From NCBI GenBank assembly GCA_039111635.1, contig JBCAQO010000060.1:1-46932 (forward strand): DNA of 46,932 bases. Reading direction: 5' to 3'. Both the position numbers and the translations under genes were made by a program. The DNA comes from Heterobasidion occidentale (taxonomy: Eukaryota; Basidiomycota; Agaricomycetes; Russulales; Bondarzewiaceae). Positions 11,731-21,480 of this stretch are shown piece by piece. Each line of letters begins with the position of its first letter. The first letter of the stretch is position 1. The notes below the pieces were generated by a model. The model searched no databases and was not told where the DNA came from. It worked only from the letters and a program-made list of their open reading frames with translations.

Positions 11731-11888
11731 TTGTTTTCTAAGGTTCCACGAGGCACGACCGGAACCCTAGAATTAGGTCTATGGTTGATGAGGGTTCCGC
11801 TGCCGGCTCCCACGCAGTGCCAGCAGCAACTCTCATCCTTTTCCTCTCGTTGAGCTGCCCAAGCAGCTAACTCATTCCTTTGCATTTA
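11731..11888 (+). repeat. A2, internal split direct repeat
   Basis: 158 bp, same sequence as A1 by eye, including all three hairpin-forming segments. Followed by unique sequence instead of directly by B2. Confidence 0.92.
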
Positions 11889-12081
11889 CCCTCCCTCCAC
11901 TCCCCAAAGAAATCGGGCAGCAATCCTAGTGCATTAAACCCATTCATACATGCCACATAATCATAACGTAAAATTACTCGCTTTCCTGGAAAAAATAAGC
12001 GCCTCCCTTTCCATATCAACCTCGCCGCTCCATGCATTTTCTTCATCCCATACCTTGCACTGTCTTCCTTCTCACCAACCC

Positions 12082-12765
12082 ATGTCTTCCTCCATGCAAC
12101 TCCACCTTCCTCCTGATGCACGGATCGTCGCCGGATCCCTTGATGACCCATCGCACCTCATAATTTTCTATGGCACTGAAGTCGCCGCCGAAACGCCTTC
12201 GCCATTAGATTACCCTTCCCCCCCTCCATCTCCATCCCCTTCTTCTCAGCACCCATCTGCATCTCCACTCAGGAAGACATCCCTCATTCCCATCCATGCA
12301 CGATTGGCTGCACAGGCTGGCTCCCCAGTTGACCCTTCAATCTGGAACGTCACATGTCGCCCTAGTGAGCGCATCCGCCTGGGCATCCCAGTCACCCTCA
12401 TAAGCACCCGTGTCAGTACACCCTTCTCTGGAACTCCCCGACGCATCAGGACCATAGAGCGCGACTGGATAGAGTTTTGGTTGGAAGGGACTGACAACGA
12501 GTGCACCGCTCTCTTATGTACTCCGAGGGCATGGGCAGTCGTGCCCTGGCACATCACTCTGCTCCGCCTCGTCCTCAACCCCTGGTTATCTAACACCACC
12601 CCCCCCCTACCGAGCCACCGGCTCCTCGCACCAAATATCACATGGGAGCACTGCTCCCACATCCGCCCCCTCATTGGTCACCGTCACCGTCGTTGCTTAC
12701 CAGGCGAAGTCGCGGCGGAACAAGTCAGCAGGCTTCCCACCTCGCCTAGCTTCCTCACTTTATAA
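12082..12765 (+). CDS. Extra ORF in the A2-B2 interval, unknown function
   Basis: 227 aa from the ATG at 12082; the frame is open from an upstream ATG at 11950, but the residues before 12082 look like UTR. I do not recognise it. The N-terminal part (LPPDARIVAGSLDDPSHLII) and the central block (RIRLGIPVTLISTRV ... RDWIEFWLEGTDNECTALLC) look like a folded domain, separated by a Pro/Ser-rich linker. No transmembrane segment or zinc motif is evident. It lies downstream of all retrotransposon genes but inside the outer repeat B2, so it is carried as part of the element. The absence of stops despite breaks elsewhere in the element suggests it may be functional. It does not look like the SGNH hydrolases I recall from some animal Ngaro elements. 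Confidence 0.6.
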   Translation: MSSSMQLHLPPDARIVAGSLDDPSHLIIFYGTEVAAETPSPLDYPSPPPSPSPSSQHPSASPLRKTSLIPIHARLAAQAGSPVDPSIWNVTCRPSERIRLGIPVTLISTRVSTPFSGTPRRIRTIERDWIEFWLEGTDNECTALLCTPRAWAVVPWHITLLRLVLNPWLSNTTPPLPSHRLLAPNITWEHCSHIRPLIGHRHRRCLPGEVAAEQVSRLPTSPSFLTL

Positions 12766-13009
12766 GCATGGGCTTATTGCCCACCCCTATCTCCTTTTCT
12801 CCGCATCAGATACTTGCACATGCTACCAATTGCATTTTGCCCATGTCGTTCCTTCCGTACCTACCATTAATTTTCTCTGTCCTTAAACCCACCCACCCTC
12901 CTTGTCTTTCTCCCTTTGCACGCATTTGGACGCTCAGCTGAGAAGCGACGTCTCGGGAATGCGCCTACCCGCTGATAGGGCAGGCGCCCCGCGATGGCCC
13001 CACCCTCCC

Positions 13010-13279
13010 ATCGCGGCTGACCTCTTTCTTCCCCCGTTTTCTGTTTAGACGTTCTTTCTGCTGCGCGTCGGAAAGCCTCGCAGGCTTTCGCCCACCCCCG
13101 TCTCTTTGCCATGTAATTTTGCTCGGACTATTTCTCGTTCACGCGCTGTCTCACCGCTTTCGGTCGTCATGTTCTGTATACATACATACTCCTCTCGCAA
13201 TGTCAGTTGTTTGATCTGCCCTCACTCGCGCGTGCATCAAACAACTCCCCCCATCCGCAAGGATCACCAAAACCATAGA
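13010..13279 (+). repeat. B2, right split direct repeat and element end
   Basis: 270 bp, near-identical to B1. Preceded by the GC-rich stretch GGGCAGGCGCCCCGCGATGG, which contains a short inverted repeat. Ends CCATAGA against host sequence ACAAATGAAC. Confidence 0.92.
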
Positions 13280-14399
13280 ACAAATGAACATCAAAGTCTG
13301 GATGACTGAGACGCTGAGTCAGCCGATTGTTAACTGACTTGAGCACATCGGGAAATTGGCAGCGAAATGACATTCTTATATAAAGTAATATAAGCTATGT
13401 AATAACCATAATATATCCAATACTTTTACATCGTACGGGCAAGCCATACATGAGGCGGCACGGTTGGTAGATACCACAACATCCCTCAGGCTTCCCGAAC
13501 TTCACAAAGAATATCAGATATGGGATTAGAAGGTGAAGATGAGCAGGAATGCAACACCGATGACCTCTGGTAAGCAAAAGATTAAAGATAATGAAGTGAC
13601 ATATCAATCATACTTCTGGGTACACAGCACAAGTATCTAGTCAAGTAATGCCCGGTGATGTTGGTGAAACTCTCCATCAACAACAGGTTGACAGCAAATG
13701 TCAAGAAATGGAGGAAATATAGCCATGGTTCAAGGTTGATGCACATGCATCGGAGGGACAGCCCTCGAGACAGCCAACAAGAATGTTATGTGATTCAAAG
13801 TAGTACCAATCATTGTAATAGACGGCGGGATTTGCGAAGGCTATTATCTTTGTCAGACTGATGTTCTCGGCCAACACATGCAAGAATTTTAGATAAGATC
13901 AACCTACATCAGGGAGAAGGGTTTCGTAAAGGTCAATAAGAAAGCCGAATTGTCAGCAATAGAGCCTACCTTTATAATTAACGATGGAGTTGCCGGTGCC
14001 GACAATCCTTGCCAGACTGACGTTCACGGCCAACACATGCGAGAGTGACAATGTTCGTCCAGACTTGATCGCGCAACATCAGCGCGATACTGAGTCTGAA
14101 TGTGAGTAAAAATGAATCAGAAGCAAAATGATTGCGAAATGCAGTAAGAAAGCCGCACGATTGACTGCGATTATCAAGACCTGGACATATGATGGAGTCC
14201 GGTCAGGCTTGACACATTAATTGTTCAAATGATTAAGAAATAGCAACGTCTAGCGAGGATATCTACTATTGTAACTAATTATGATGATTGCAGAAGCTAC
14301 TATCATTGGAAGGAAAGATATAGTCCCTTCTGCACACAAGATGAAGCGACAGATGATAGGCATTGATACCGTGAAAAGCATATTATACTGCCCGACGTC
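13280..14399. other. Unassigned AT-richer stretch with a 29-nt diverged direct repeat
   Basis: No gene I can support. TCAGACTGATGTTCTCGGCC at 13853 and the related sequence at 14012, each extending to 29 nt, match at all but three positions. On the minus strand both can be read in the same frame (LAENISLTKII and LAVNVSLARIV), which suggests a duplicated exon of a decayed minus-strand gene. Short minus-strand Cys-containing frames at 13395-13607 and 13701-13883 are too small to call. Confidence 0.4.
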
Positions 14400-15620
14400 T
14401 AGTACGTTCCTCAACGGTAGGCTCCCTTGAGATAGGATCCTTCCTCGCCTCAGCCGCTTTCTCTGAGCCCTTCTTTCTCTGATCTTGGCCAGCGCACTGT
14501 TGGTTGATGCTGCGGGGTGAGCTGAAGAAAAACTGGGAAAAATCTGACTTCAAAGAATGTCAGAAAGGGTCGAAGATACTTTGAGATACGTACCAGTTCC
14601 ACCATAATAATAGCGCGTCAACTTCCTCCTTTTCCTCCACATCCTCAAACAATTCCAATACACTATTGAAGAAACGCTCTGAGTCGGTGACAGTATCTGT
14701 TCGAGAAAATACAGCTGACGACGAGAGGGAAAATCGAGCCTAGAAAGGGGAATCAGAAGCAACATGCGAAGGGGTCTCTTAACAGCTACCTGCGTGGCAA
14801 TGTAAGCGATCGATGCCGGTGTGATGCATTTCATACCGTGAATCCGCGCGTTCCCAGACCTTGTGGCCCTCGCATCCTTTTCCACTGAACTTGGAGATGT
14901 AAACACGTGCTTATAGGCCTATGAACATCAGCATGCGAGTTCGTCGAAAGTACCAGATAGAAACATACTGAGACGAGCAGCTGGCTCTTGAAAAGCCCCT
15001 TCCATGGGTCATCAGAATCGTACCGATAACCAGCATATAGAAAAATGGGCCACTGGTCTCCTGGAATAAGCATTTCACCGTCTCGCAATTTCCGTTTGAT
15101 ACTGTTCGAGTGAGATGAACGGGAAAAAATGAGATTATTTGATCTTACTCAGGATTCGACCAATCCAATCCTGCAGGGCAAAGCAGCGCTCCTGTCTGTT
15201 CATGGCGAAAGCCCCGATCTGATTTCATGTTACGGGAGAGTGGCGGAATAAGGGATTGGCCTCGAGGAGTGATCCAATCGAGGGATAGGGCCTTTCATAC
15301 TCTTTGTATCGTCCGATCTAGCGCTAGACACCCCTTTTTGAATCTGCCCTACCGTTAAATAGCCACACTCAAGGTGATGCGGTCACACTTACTAGTTCCC
15401 CTATGTGCATGATCTCCTCGTCAGAGCCTTCCTGTAGGCGCTCTTCAAGATGGGGGACCATCCGAAGTAATTCTTCATAAACCTTGTACTCCCGCCTCTG
15501 CCTATCAAACAATGAAACACGCAGTGCATGACAAGAATGATTGATTCAGCGAGTTGGCCTTAGATAGGAACGGCTCACTCATATGTCAAGGACTCAGGCT
15601 CCTCAGCCAGCTCTCCCATT
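14400..15620 (-). pseudogene. DUF6698-type Agaricomycete protein, probably frame-disrupted
   Basis: Recognised from memory of a basidiomycete-specific family of unknown function. Exons: first exon ending near 15540 (uncertain), 15501-15393, 15343-15149, 15101-14969, 14918-14790, 14740-14594 and a last exon from about 14550. Diagnostic blocks in order: EYKVYEELLRMVPHLEERL, SSARSDDTKSMK, LDWITPRGQSLIPPLSRNMK, TGALLCPAGLDWSNP, PGDQWPIFLYAGYRYDSDDP, WKGLFKSQLLVSAYKHVFTS, KDARATRSGNARIHGM and FFNSVLELFEDVEEKEEV. One extra C in the CCC run (plus-strand GGG 15292-15294) breaks the frame between SMKGPI and LDWIT. The splice into the last exon gives a stop unless a different acceptor is used. If the C is an assembly error the gene could be nearly intact. 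Divergent from the gene at 16095. Confidence 0.72.
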
Positions 15621-15624
15621 CTAA

Positions 15625-16094
15625 GAAGACCACGTGTGATTATAGACTGGACGTTGCAAAGAGCGTGTACAGTCCGTCCAAAATGACGACCGTGATGAAC
15701 AAGCGGATCTGTGAGACACCTTGCGGAGGGTCAGAGGTGTCGCCCAGGCAGGCGAGGCAAAGTAGTGCTTACGGCCTTTTCCTGGGGCCTAGTTGAAGAG
15801 CACTAGGCTGACGTTTATCACCAAGAGAGTGGTCCTCAGGCATGGAAGTAAGAACGGTGCGTCGATGAGAAAACGGGCGTGGGACCTGGTATCGCGTCCA
15901 AAGTTTTTAACGAGCGAGCAAGCGAACGAGTCATAAACTATGGTGAGTCAGAAAGTCAGTGGGAGTCAGAGCGAGTCACCTCGGGTAGGAGGAGGAAGGT
16001 CGGGCTTCGGGTATCCAAGCCAATTCGAAGCGACCCTCAAGGGTATTTAGGACATTGACCTGCTCAAGGCCATCTCATCCTGCACTGCCTAGCC
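15625..16094. other. Divergent intergenic region
   Basis: Shared upstream region of the DUF6698-type gene (-) and the 286-aa gene (+). No gene seen. A run of GAGCGAGC/GAGTCA-like direct repeats (about 15910-15980) is the only structure noted. Confidence 0.4.
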
Positions 16095-17108
16095 ATGTCG
16101 TCCCAACCTTTAACTCGCGAATCACTGGTCATCTCCATCCCTTCTCGTCATCGCCGATACCTGGACAAGGTTCGGGGATCTGACAACGCGGTTTTTCAGT
16201 ACGACATTCAAACAGGGGAGATGATTCCATGGAAGTGGTGGGTCTTGTCACCTCAAAAATTTGAAATGTCTGACGCACAATGCAGGCCCGTAAGCTTAAG
16301 GGAGGGGGACCGTGTCGTGCCTTCGTCTCTGAGGAAACACCGCCTGACGAATAGATTTCTCGGGCCGTGTTGTTTGTGCCCCTTGCTCGAGAGAAACGGA
16401 CCACCGGTGTTCACGGAGGCAGCTATGTATCTTGCAACGTCGGGTCCTTTCCATGGTCAATACATTGCTCGATGCGCACATGGAGTGTGTGGATATATAG
16501 GTCAGTCCCCATCCAATGAGCGTGAATACACACGACTTACCAATCTCACAAGTTCGCCTCGAGCATGCCTACCAACGTATTGGTTGTCCAGTGCATATGT
16601 ACGCGCCTCGTGGTGAGCACCTCGAGATCAATCTCTAGGTCTAGAATTGACTCCCACGCAGAGGCAACCGAAGCGCGCCCACGACCAGTGCTACACTTTA
16701 GCGAAGCAGGATATGTCCCCCTGAACCCCTTTCCAATGCCTCTGAAACGCACTCACGCACAAATCGGTGAGTGTCAGTACCTGTTTGACATTCAGGTGTA
16801 ACTCACTCACCATTTCAGATGTAACCTCGAACGAAAACCCACTTCTCCGCCTTGTGCAAAGGCGCCGTGTCTCTACTCAATATCGACCAAACCCGTTGTA
16901 TGACCTCCTTCGACAGATGGACACGAACATTTATCCAGGTGTTTCCGAAGAGGCCTTTTCCAAATTCTTTGTGAAGTGCTCCTGTCGATTGATCACGACC
17001 CGTCGGGCCTTCGCTCACCACGAATGCCCGTTGGAAGTAATTGATCTCACCACAGATTCAGATAATCAAGGGGGAGATACCGATGAGGAGCAAGCTACAG
17101 AACTCTAG
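16095..17108 (+). CDS. 286-aa protein with GRF-like zinc finger and a SUMO-interacting motif
   Basis: Exons 16095-16500, 16553-16612, 16662-16766 and 16819-17108. All three introns are GT-AG and phase 1, and the frame is intact. No family name recalled. Residues about 90-135 carry CCLCP, then PFHGQYIARCAHGVCGYIVR. The spacing (CxxC, a Gly-Pro turn, aromatic-xx-C-x4-C-Gly-aromatic) resembles a GRF-type zinc finger, a DNA- or RNA-binding fold. A second Cys/His set (KCSCRLITTRRAFAHHEC) lies in the last exon. The tail holds EVIDLTTDSD followed by acidic residues, a textbook SUMO-interacting motif, at about residues 263-272. Its 3' end faces the Ulp1-type protease gene, 196 bp away. A SUMO-linked nuclear role is inferred. 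Confidence 0.8.
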
Positions 17109-17304
17109 AAAATTAGTACCAAAGCGTTGACACCATAGGATTCATATACAGCCATTACAGTCAGCATAGAATTAATGTACAGCCATTAGACTCAACACCA
17201 TAGGATTGATACGTAGTCACTCATTTCAATATGAACCGGCTCATATGCATGAAGATCAAGTTGTGGGAATGGTAAAAGTGCGTATTAAGGGAAGAACCAA
17301 AGAC

Positions 17305-19379
17305 TCAATGGTCAGCAAGTCTGCGAGACAGAACAGTAGTGGCCATGTTCTACAGACTCGACAGCATATGACTTTGAGTCTGCACATTACGCTACGTACT
17401 CACCTTCCCGAGAGCTGTTGCCATTCATCAGAAAGTTTGAGGAGTTCTGCCTTCAGCATCTCACGCATGGTGGGAACGACGCCCGCCTCCCATTCTATTT
17501 CTGCCCCTGATGCATGCCCCTTCTTCAATGTCTTGCATGATGGCCCAAGGGCAATAGATCAGGATTCGTGATAGCAAGCATCGTGAAGACTTACCGATGT
17601 CGGTCTCATGAACATATCCGGGTTTTTCATGAAAAGATAGTTGAAGTGGAGAAGGTACAAGCCACAATCATACTGATTGGGTTGCATGGGCACCTGACGA
17701 GGACATTCATTCGAGGCATACATCATACACAACAAATGTGACCCACCTCAAACTGTTTTGCATGCGGTTCGAACAGAGGCGTGATATTGATTCGGGCCTT
17801 GACCTCCTCACATAGATACTCAGCTAAGCGCCGGCCCGTATTCCGACGCTTTCGGTTGAGAGAATCGAATATAAAGATTTGCGTACTGGCAAAGATCAAT
17901 TAGGAGTAACAGTGAAACGATCATCATCGTTATGGCTCACGCGTGGACCCAACTTGATGTAGTCGAGCCTTCGCTATCCGACAACATAGTCCATCCAAGT
18001 CGGTGCGCCGAATCAACGGCAAAAACAGTATTGTATTTAGCTGGCGGGCGCTCGAATAGGCCTTGTGGATGGCTTATGACTGCCAAGTACCAATGCTGTT
18101 CCGCCCTATCAGTCATGTCTCAGCAATGTAGTCACGGAACTAAGAAGCTTGCTCGCACTCATCATGTATAGGGACGATCAAGAACTTCTTGCTGAAGATA
18201 TCGACTCTGTTTGTATGACTTTTGGCTGCTTCATAGCCAGCTCGTCTACGAAAAAAAAATAAGCGATCTTCACAGCGCTCCATGAGACGTAACTCACAAT
18301 CGCGTATAGAAAAACGTGCTATATATGTGTACCTGGTCCATAGCAACAGAATCCTTCACCCTTGACTTGGCATACCACAGTCTTTGTGTTCATATGAGCG
18401 AGCACTCGGGTTTCGGATAAAATCGAACACTTACTTTAAACCAAGATTGATGAGATTATCATTTAAGAATCTGCGAGGTTTTAGTCGCTCCATATCCTGT
18501 GGTCCGATATCAATCGCGCCATGGCCAACAAAGGGGTAAGTCAAAATACTGTAGAAAGTCGAGAATAAGTGACAATTTGTATGTATTCATTGATACATAC
18601 ATCGCGCGAGTGTCCGATCGAGCAGATGAGTCAGATTGCTTTGGCAAAGGTACTTTCGTGGGCAGCTCTACCTCAACATCATCATCTTCAGACGTGAGAG
18701 AACTGAGTGGAGAGGATGGAGGAATAGGTAATGCCTCTGAGACCGTTGGCAACGAAGCATCCTCTAGAGCTGATGCTGGAGTATTTGAGGAATTGAAGAG
18801 AGGTGGGGGCGCCGGCACGGTTCCTGTGCCAGATCGTGGAAAACCAGTGTCAAGAGATGATGCTTGTGTGCGAGATGTTTTGATTGGCTTTGAGCCAAGA
18901 GACAAAAGAGGCTTCGTTTTTGAGATATATCGTGGCGAGATTGTGTTCGAGGCTACCGCTATAGTTGAAGAATTTTTTGATTCATAGAAAGACTTCTGTC
19001 GGCGTACGGCAAATGTAGGATGCGAAGATGCTGCACTCTGTTGCAAGGGTCGTTCGGATCGTGCCGCATGTTTCCTATGGTATGATCTATATCGGCGGCG
19101 TCTGGAAGGCACGCATATCAGACTTACGCAATGGGGCACAAAGCAGACTTGGATAACACCCGCTTAGTGTGCGCAAGAGGCGATGGCACTCGCAAGGTGC
19201 TGGGTGGCAGAGACGCACTAGCATAATCTTGTGTGAGAAAGGCTGAGATCGTGCGTGACAGAGTGAACATACCTCGCCGACGCAAACCCCATAACAGCGT
19301 GCATCCTCGCCACAAGATCCTTCGGCGGTGGTTTCTTCATGGAGCGAGCTAGCTCCGCATCTTCAGGATTCAATAGCAT
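17305..19379 (-). CDS. Ulp1-type SUMO protease (C48 peptidase), 509 aa
   Basis: Cysteine protease that matures SUMO or removes it from proteins. Eleven exons, all GT-AG and in phase: 19379-19273, 19217-19128, 19101-18601, 18548-18435, 18381-18298, 18245-18159, 18105-17941, 17885-17747, 17693-17595, 17531-17404, 17320-17305. Residues 1-230 are low-complexity, Ser/Pro-rich, with an acidic SSLTSEDDDVEVEL patch. The catalytic domain begins LTYPFVGHGAIDIG and continues FLNDNLINLGLKLWYAKS, VHIYSTFFYTRL and VDIFSKKFLIVPIHDE. The active site is complete: His332 (EQHWYLAV), Asp390 (IFIFDSLN), Gln433 and Cys439 (MQPNQYDCG). About 40 extra residues lie between His and Asp compared with yeast Ulp1. Start chosen at the first ATG that keeps exon 1 open. 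Intact, so probably expressed. Whether host gene or transposon cargo is open. Confidence 0.92.
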
Positions 19380-19984
19380 GATTTGTCTGGACGTCGAAAG
19401 GCTGAAGCGATGGACATTCGAAGTTTACTCGTCGAGCACAGCAGTCCTGCAATGAGCAAGACTGAGTGATGTCGGTCACCCGATACCACCTGCAATGAGC
19501 AAGTGAATACCTTCGTGGAAGGGGAGACGGATGTCGAGAGAGTCGCAGAAAGAGGAGGTCCGTCACGGAGTGCGTTGTGGAAATGGCCAGCCTGGCAATG
19601 CCCGAAGCAGCGAAAGTTTGCCAAGGGAAATTTCCCACGTCCCGGAAATATCCGGGTGAGGCGTATGAGTGTGTATGGCCGGTTATACACGACCTTATTC
19701 ACCTTCATGACCTACGATGACTACATTTGTTGCAGGCTCTCGAACGAAGACTGCGTTAGACAATTATGCTCTGATGAGGGGAAGGCTTTGCACGTTGTTG
19801 ACACATCATATTCGATCATGGACTTGCGGCGACCTAGTACGTCGGACTGACACGACGGGGTTTGTCCTGCTCGCAGTGAGTGAAATTGCGCCTCGTGTGT
19901 CTATTTAATCCGATCTGCCTCTCCCACATATTGATATGCCCTTTGGCAACGTACCACATCACTCTAGTGCCATATCAAAGGAAG
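19380..19984. other. Divergent intergenic region
   Basis: 605 bp between the starts of the Ulp1-type gene (-) and the 288-aa gene (+). Small open frames on both strands have no recognisable content. A shared bidirectional promoter is possible. Confidence 0.35.
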
Positions 19985-20945
19985 ATGAGTGAACAACGCT
20001 CTTGCAATCATGACAACAGGTTGGCATTCCCCGAGTTGCCTAGCATGCCAGACAGGAGCGACGCGCCTCGTTGCAGAGTGTTTCTCGACGGCAATGGTCC
20101 CCTGTGCCGCGTTCTCTTATCTACTGTTCACCAGCTTGACGATGACCAGACGGAAGAACATCCCTGCGTCATGCCTTGGTGCTATTCTATCCCCCTCACC
20201 CTCATGAACAAGGCTATGGCTTTCTTCGAGTCACTGCGGCACCCCGACGGCTCACCCATCGTCTATCCTACACACGAGAAGGATCTAGAGATGTCGCCGA
20301 GACACATGTGCGAATACACGTACATCTGGAGGCTGCGGCGTGCGTTTCTTAAGGCAATTTACGCGGCCAGTTGCAATGATCAGATGGGAAGTAACTGGCG
20401 ATGGCCAAAGATCCACGGGTACCTGTATCGGGAGTACTCTGGTTACGGTCACGATCGCGCACAGCGAATGTTCTACCGTGAGGATGAGCAGGCTGTGGGC
20501 CAGGTTCCTTACACTGTGCCGGACGTGGCCCAAATGAGTTGAGTGTTTTGTTTTATCTGAGAATGTGGCTTGCTGATCGTACTTGGTCCTAGATTGGGCG
20601 GCGCTGCTCAACAGAGACATGAAACGAAGGAAATGGCGATCCTTTTTGTGGCGACATATCAGCCAAGGGTATGATTCGTTTGGAGAAGAAAATGTCAGGA
20701 TGTGGTTCGCATGGCGCGAACGCAAGTACTCCATCAGCGGGGACCAATTTCTGTTCGATGATGATATCCCGCCTCGCCTCGCCTATCTAGCATCCGGAAC
20801 ACAGGAAGCAGAGGAGGGTAAGTCAGCTGAATCTGGAACGGACGTCAGCTGACCAGAAGGCATGGCGACAGTTGATCTTGTACAATCCGACGACGAAGGC
20901 TCCAGTTTGATCCATGTTGAAGCGGATAGAGAGCAGTCATTGTGA
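19985..20945 (+). CDS. 288-aa orphan protein
   Basis: Exons 19985-20537, 20593-20817 and 20857-20945. Both introns are GT-AG, phase 1, and the frame is intact. Not recognised. Start at 19985 because the upstream in-frame residues are hydrophobic and UTR-like, and the A at -3 is favourable. Rich in Trp, Tyr and Arg (YTYIWRLRRAFLKAI, NWRWPKIHGYLYREYSG, KRRKWRSFLWRHISQGYDS), with three Cys in the first third and an acidic Ser-rich tail (VQSDDEGSSLIH). The third exon is supported only by splice signals and phase; without it the protein would end at 20852. Faces away from the Ulp1-type gene. Confidence 0.68.
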
Positions 20946-21480
20946 TTAGGACAGGTCATCCCACTCGATCGAAAAGACAGATTTTTCAAGTTCCACCATC
21001 TCTGATCGTATGAGCGCTTCGTATTGTGGTCAGTTGGCAGTCGTGTGCTTTGTCTTGTGTTGTATGTTTATGAGTAGTCCCCACTGAGAAGTTTCGTATC
21101 ATGATGTACAAAAGAACGTGGTTATTTGGTGTTCATATTAGTGATGTCGATGAACATTTGTCGTCTATAATGCTGCGTGGTTGAAGCCTTGCTGTGTATG
21201 GCGGTCAAAGTGTCGTTTTATTCATTCCGCACGACAATGGAGGTTCCCACGAAAACTAAGCTCCCCACGAGACTGCACAACTCCCGAACACACGAGAATG
21301 ACATCACACACGAAAAACAAAACCGCACACACATGTTACATCTCGGTCAAGCGCACACGAGACTGACCAGTGTTGCGTATCATAAACTGTTTCGCAAAAA
21401 GATAATAAAAGTTGAATGTGGATCACTCTAGTCTCTACGCAAACGTTCTATTCTTGCTAACATATGTCCTGGACAGAGCT
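20946..21480. other. Intergenic, nothing recognised
   Basis: No gene. 21280-21350 is rich in CACA/ACAC on the plus strand. No terminal repeats or RNA gene found. Confidence 0.35.

Larger units (their letters stand above)
6359..13279 (+). mobile_element. Ngaro-like tyrosine-recombinase (DIRS-order) retrotransposon
   Basis: A 6.9-kb element bounded by split direct repeats in the order A1 (6359-6516), internal genes, B1 (11459-11730), A2 (11731-11888), a 1.1-kb spacer carrying an ORF, and B2 (13010-13279). This A1-B1-A2-B2 order is the hallmark of Ngaro/PAT-type DIRS retrotransposons, which replicate through a circular DNA intermediate and integrate with a tyrosine recombinase instead of a DDE integrase. 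The internal genes are a gag-like protein with Cys/His motifs, reverse transcriptase, RNase H and tyrosine recombinase. The A copies are the same length and the B copies differ by a 2-nt indel, so the insertion is young. The coding strand is strongly pyrimidine-rich. No target-site duplication is seen, as expected for this order. Confidence 0.92.

Noticed and set aside
6359..13279. LTR retrotransposon interpretation of the direct repeats
   Set aside because: Repeats are split (A1-B1-A2-B2), there is no aspartic protease or DDE integrase, and a tyrosine recombinase is present.
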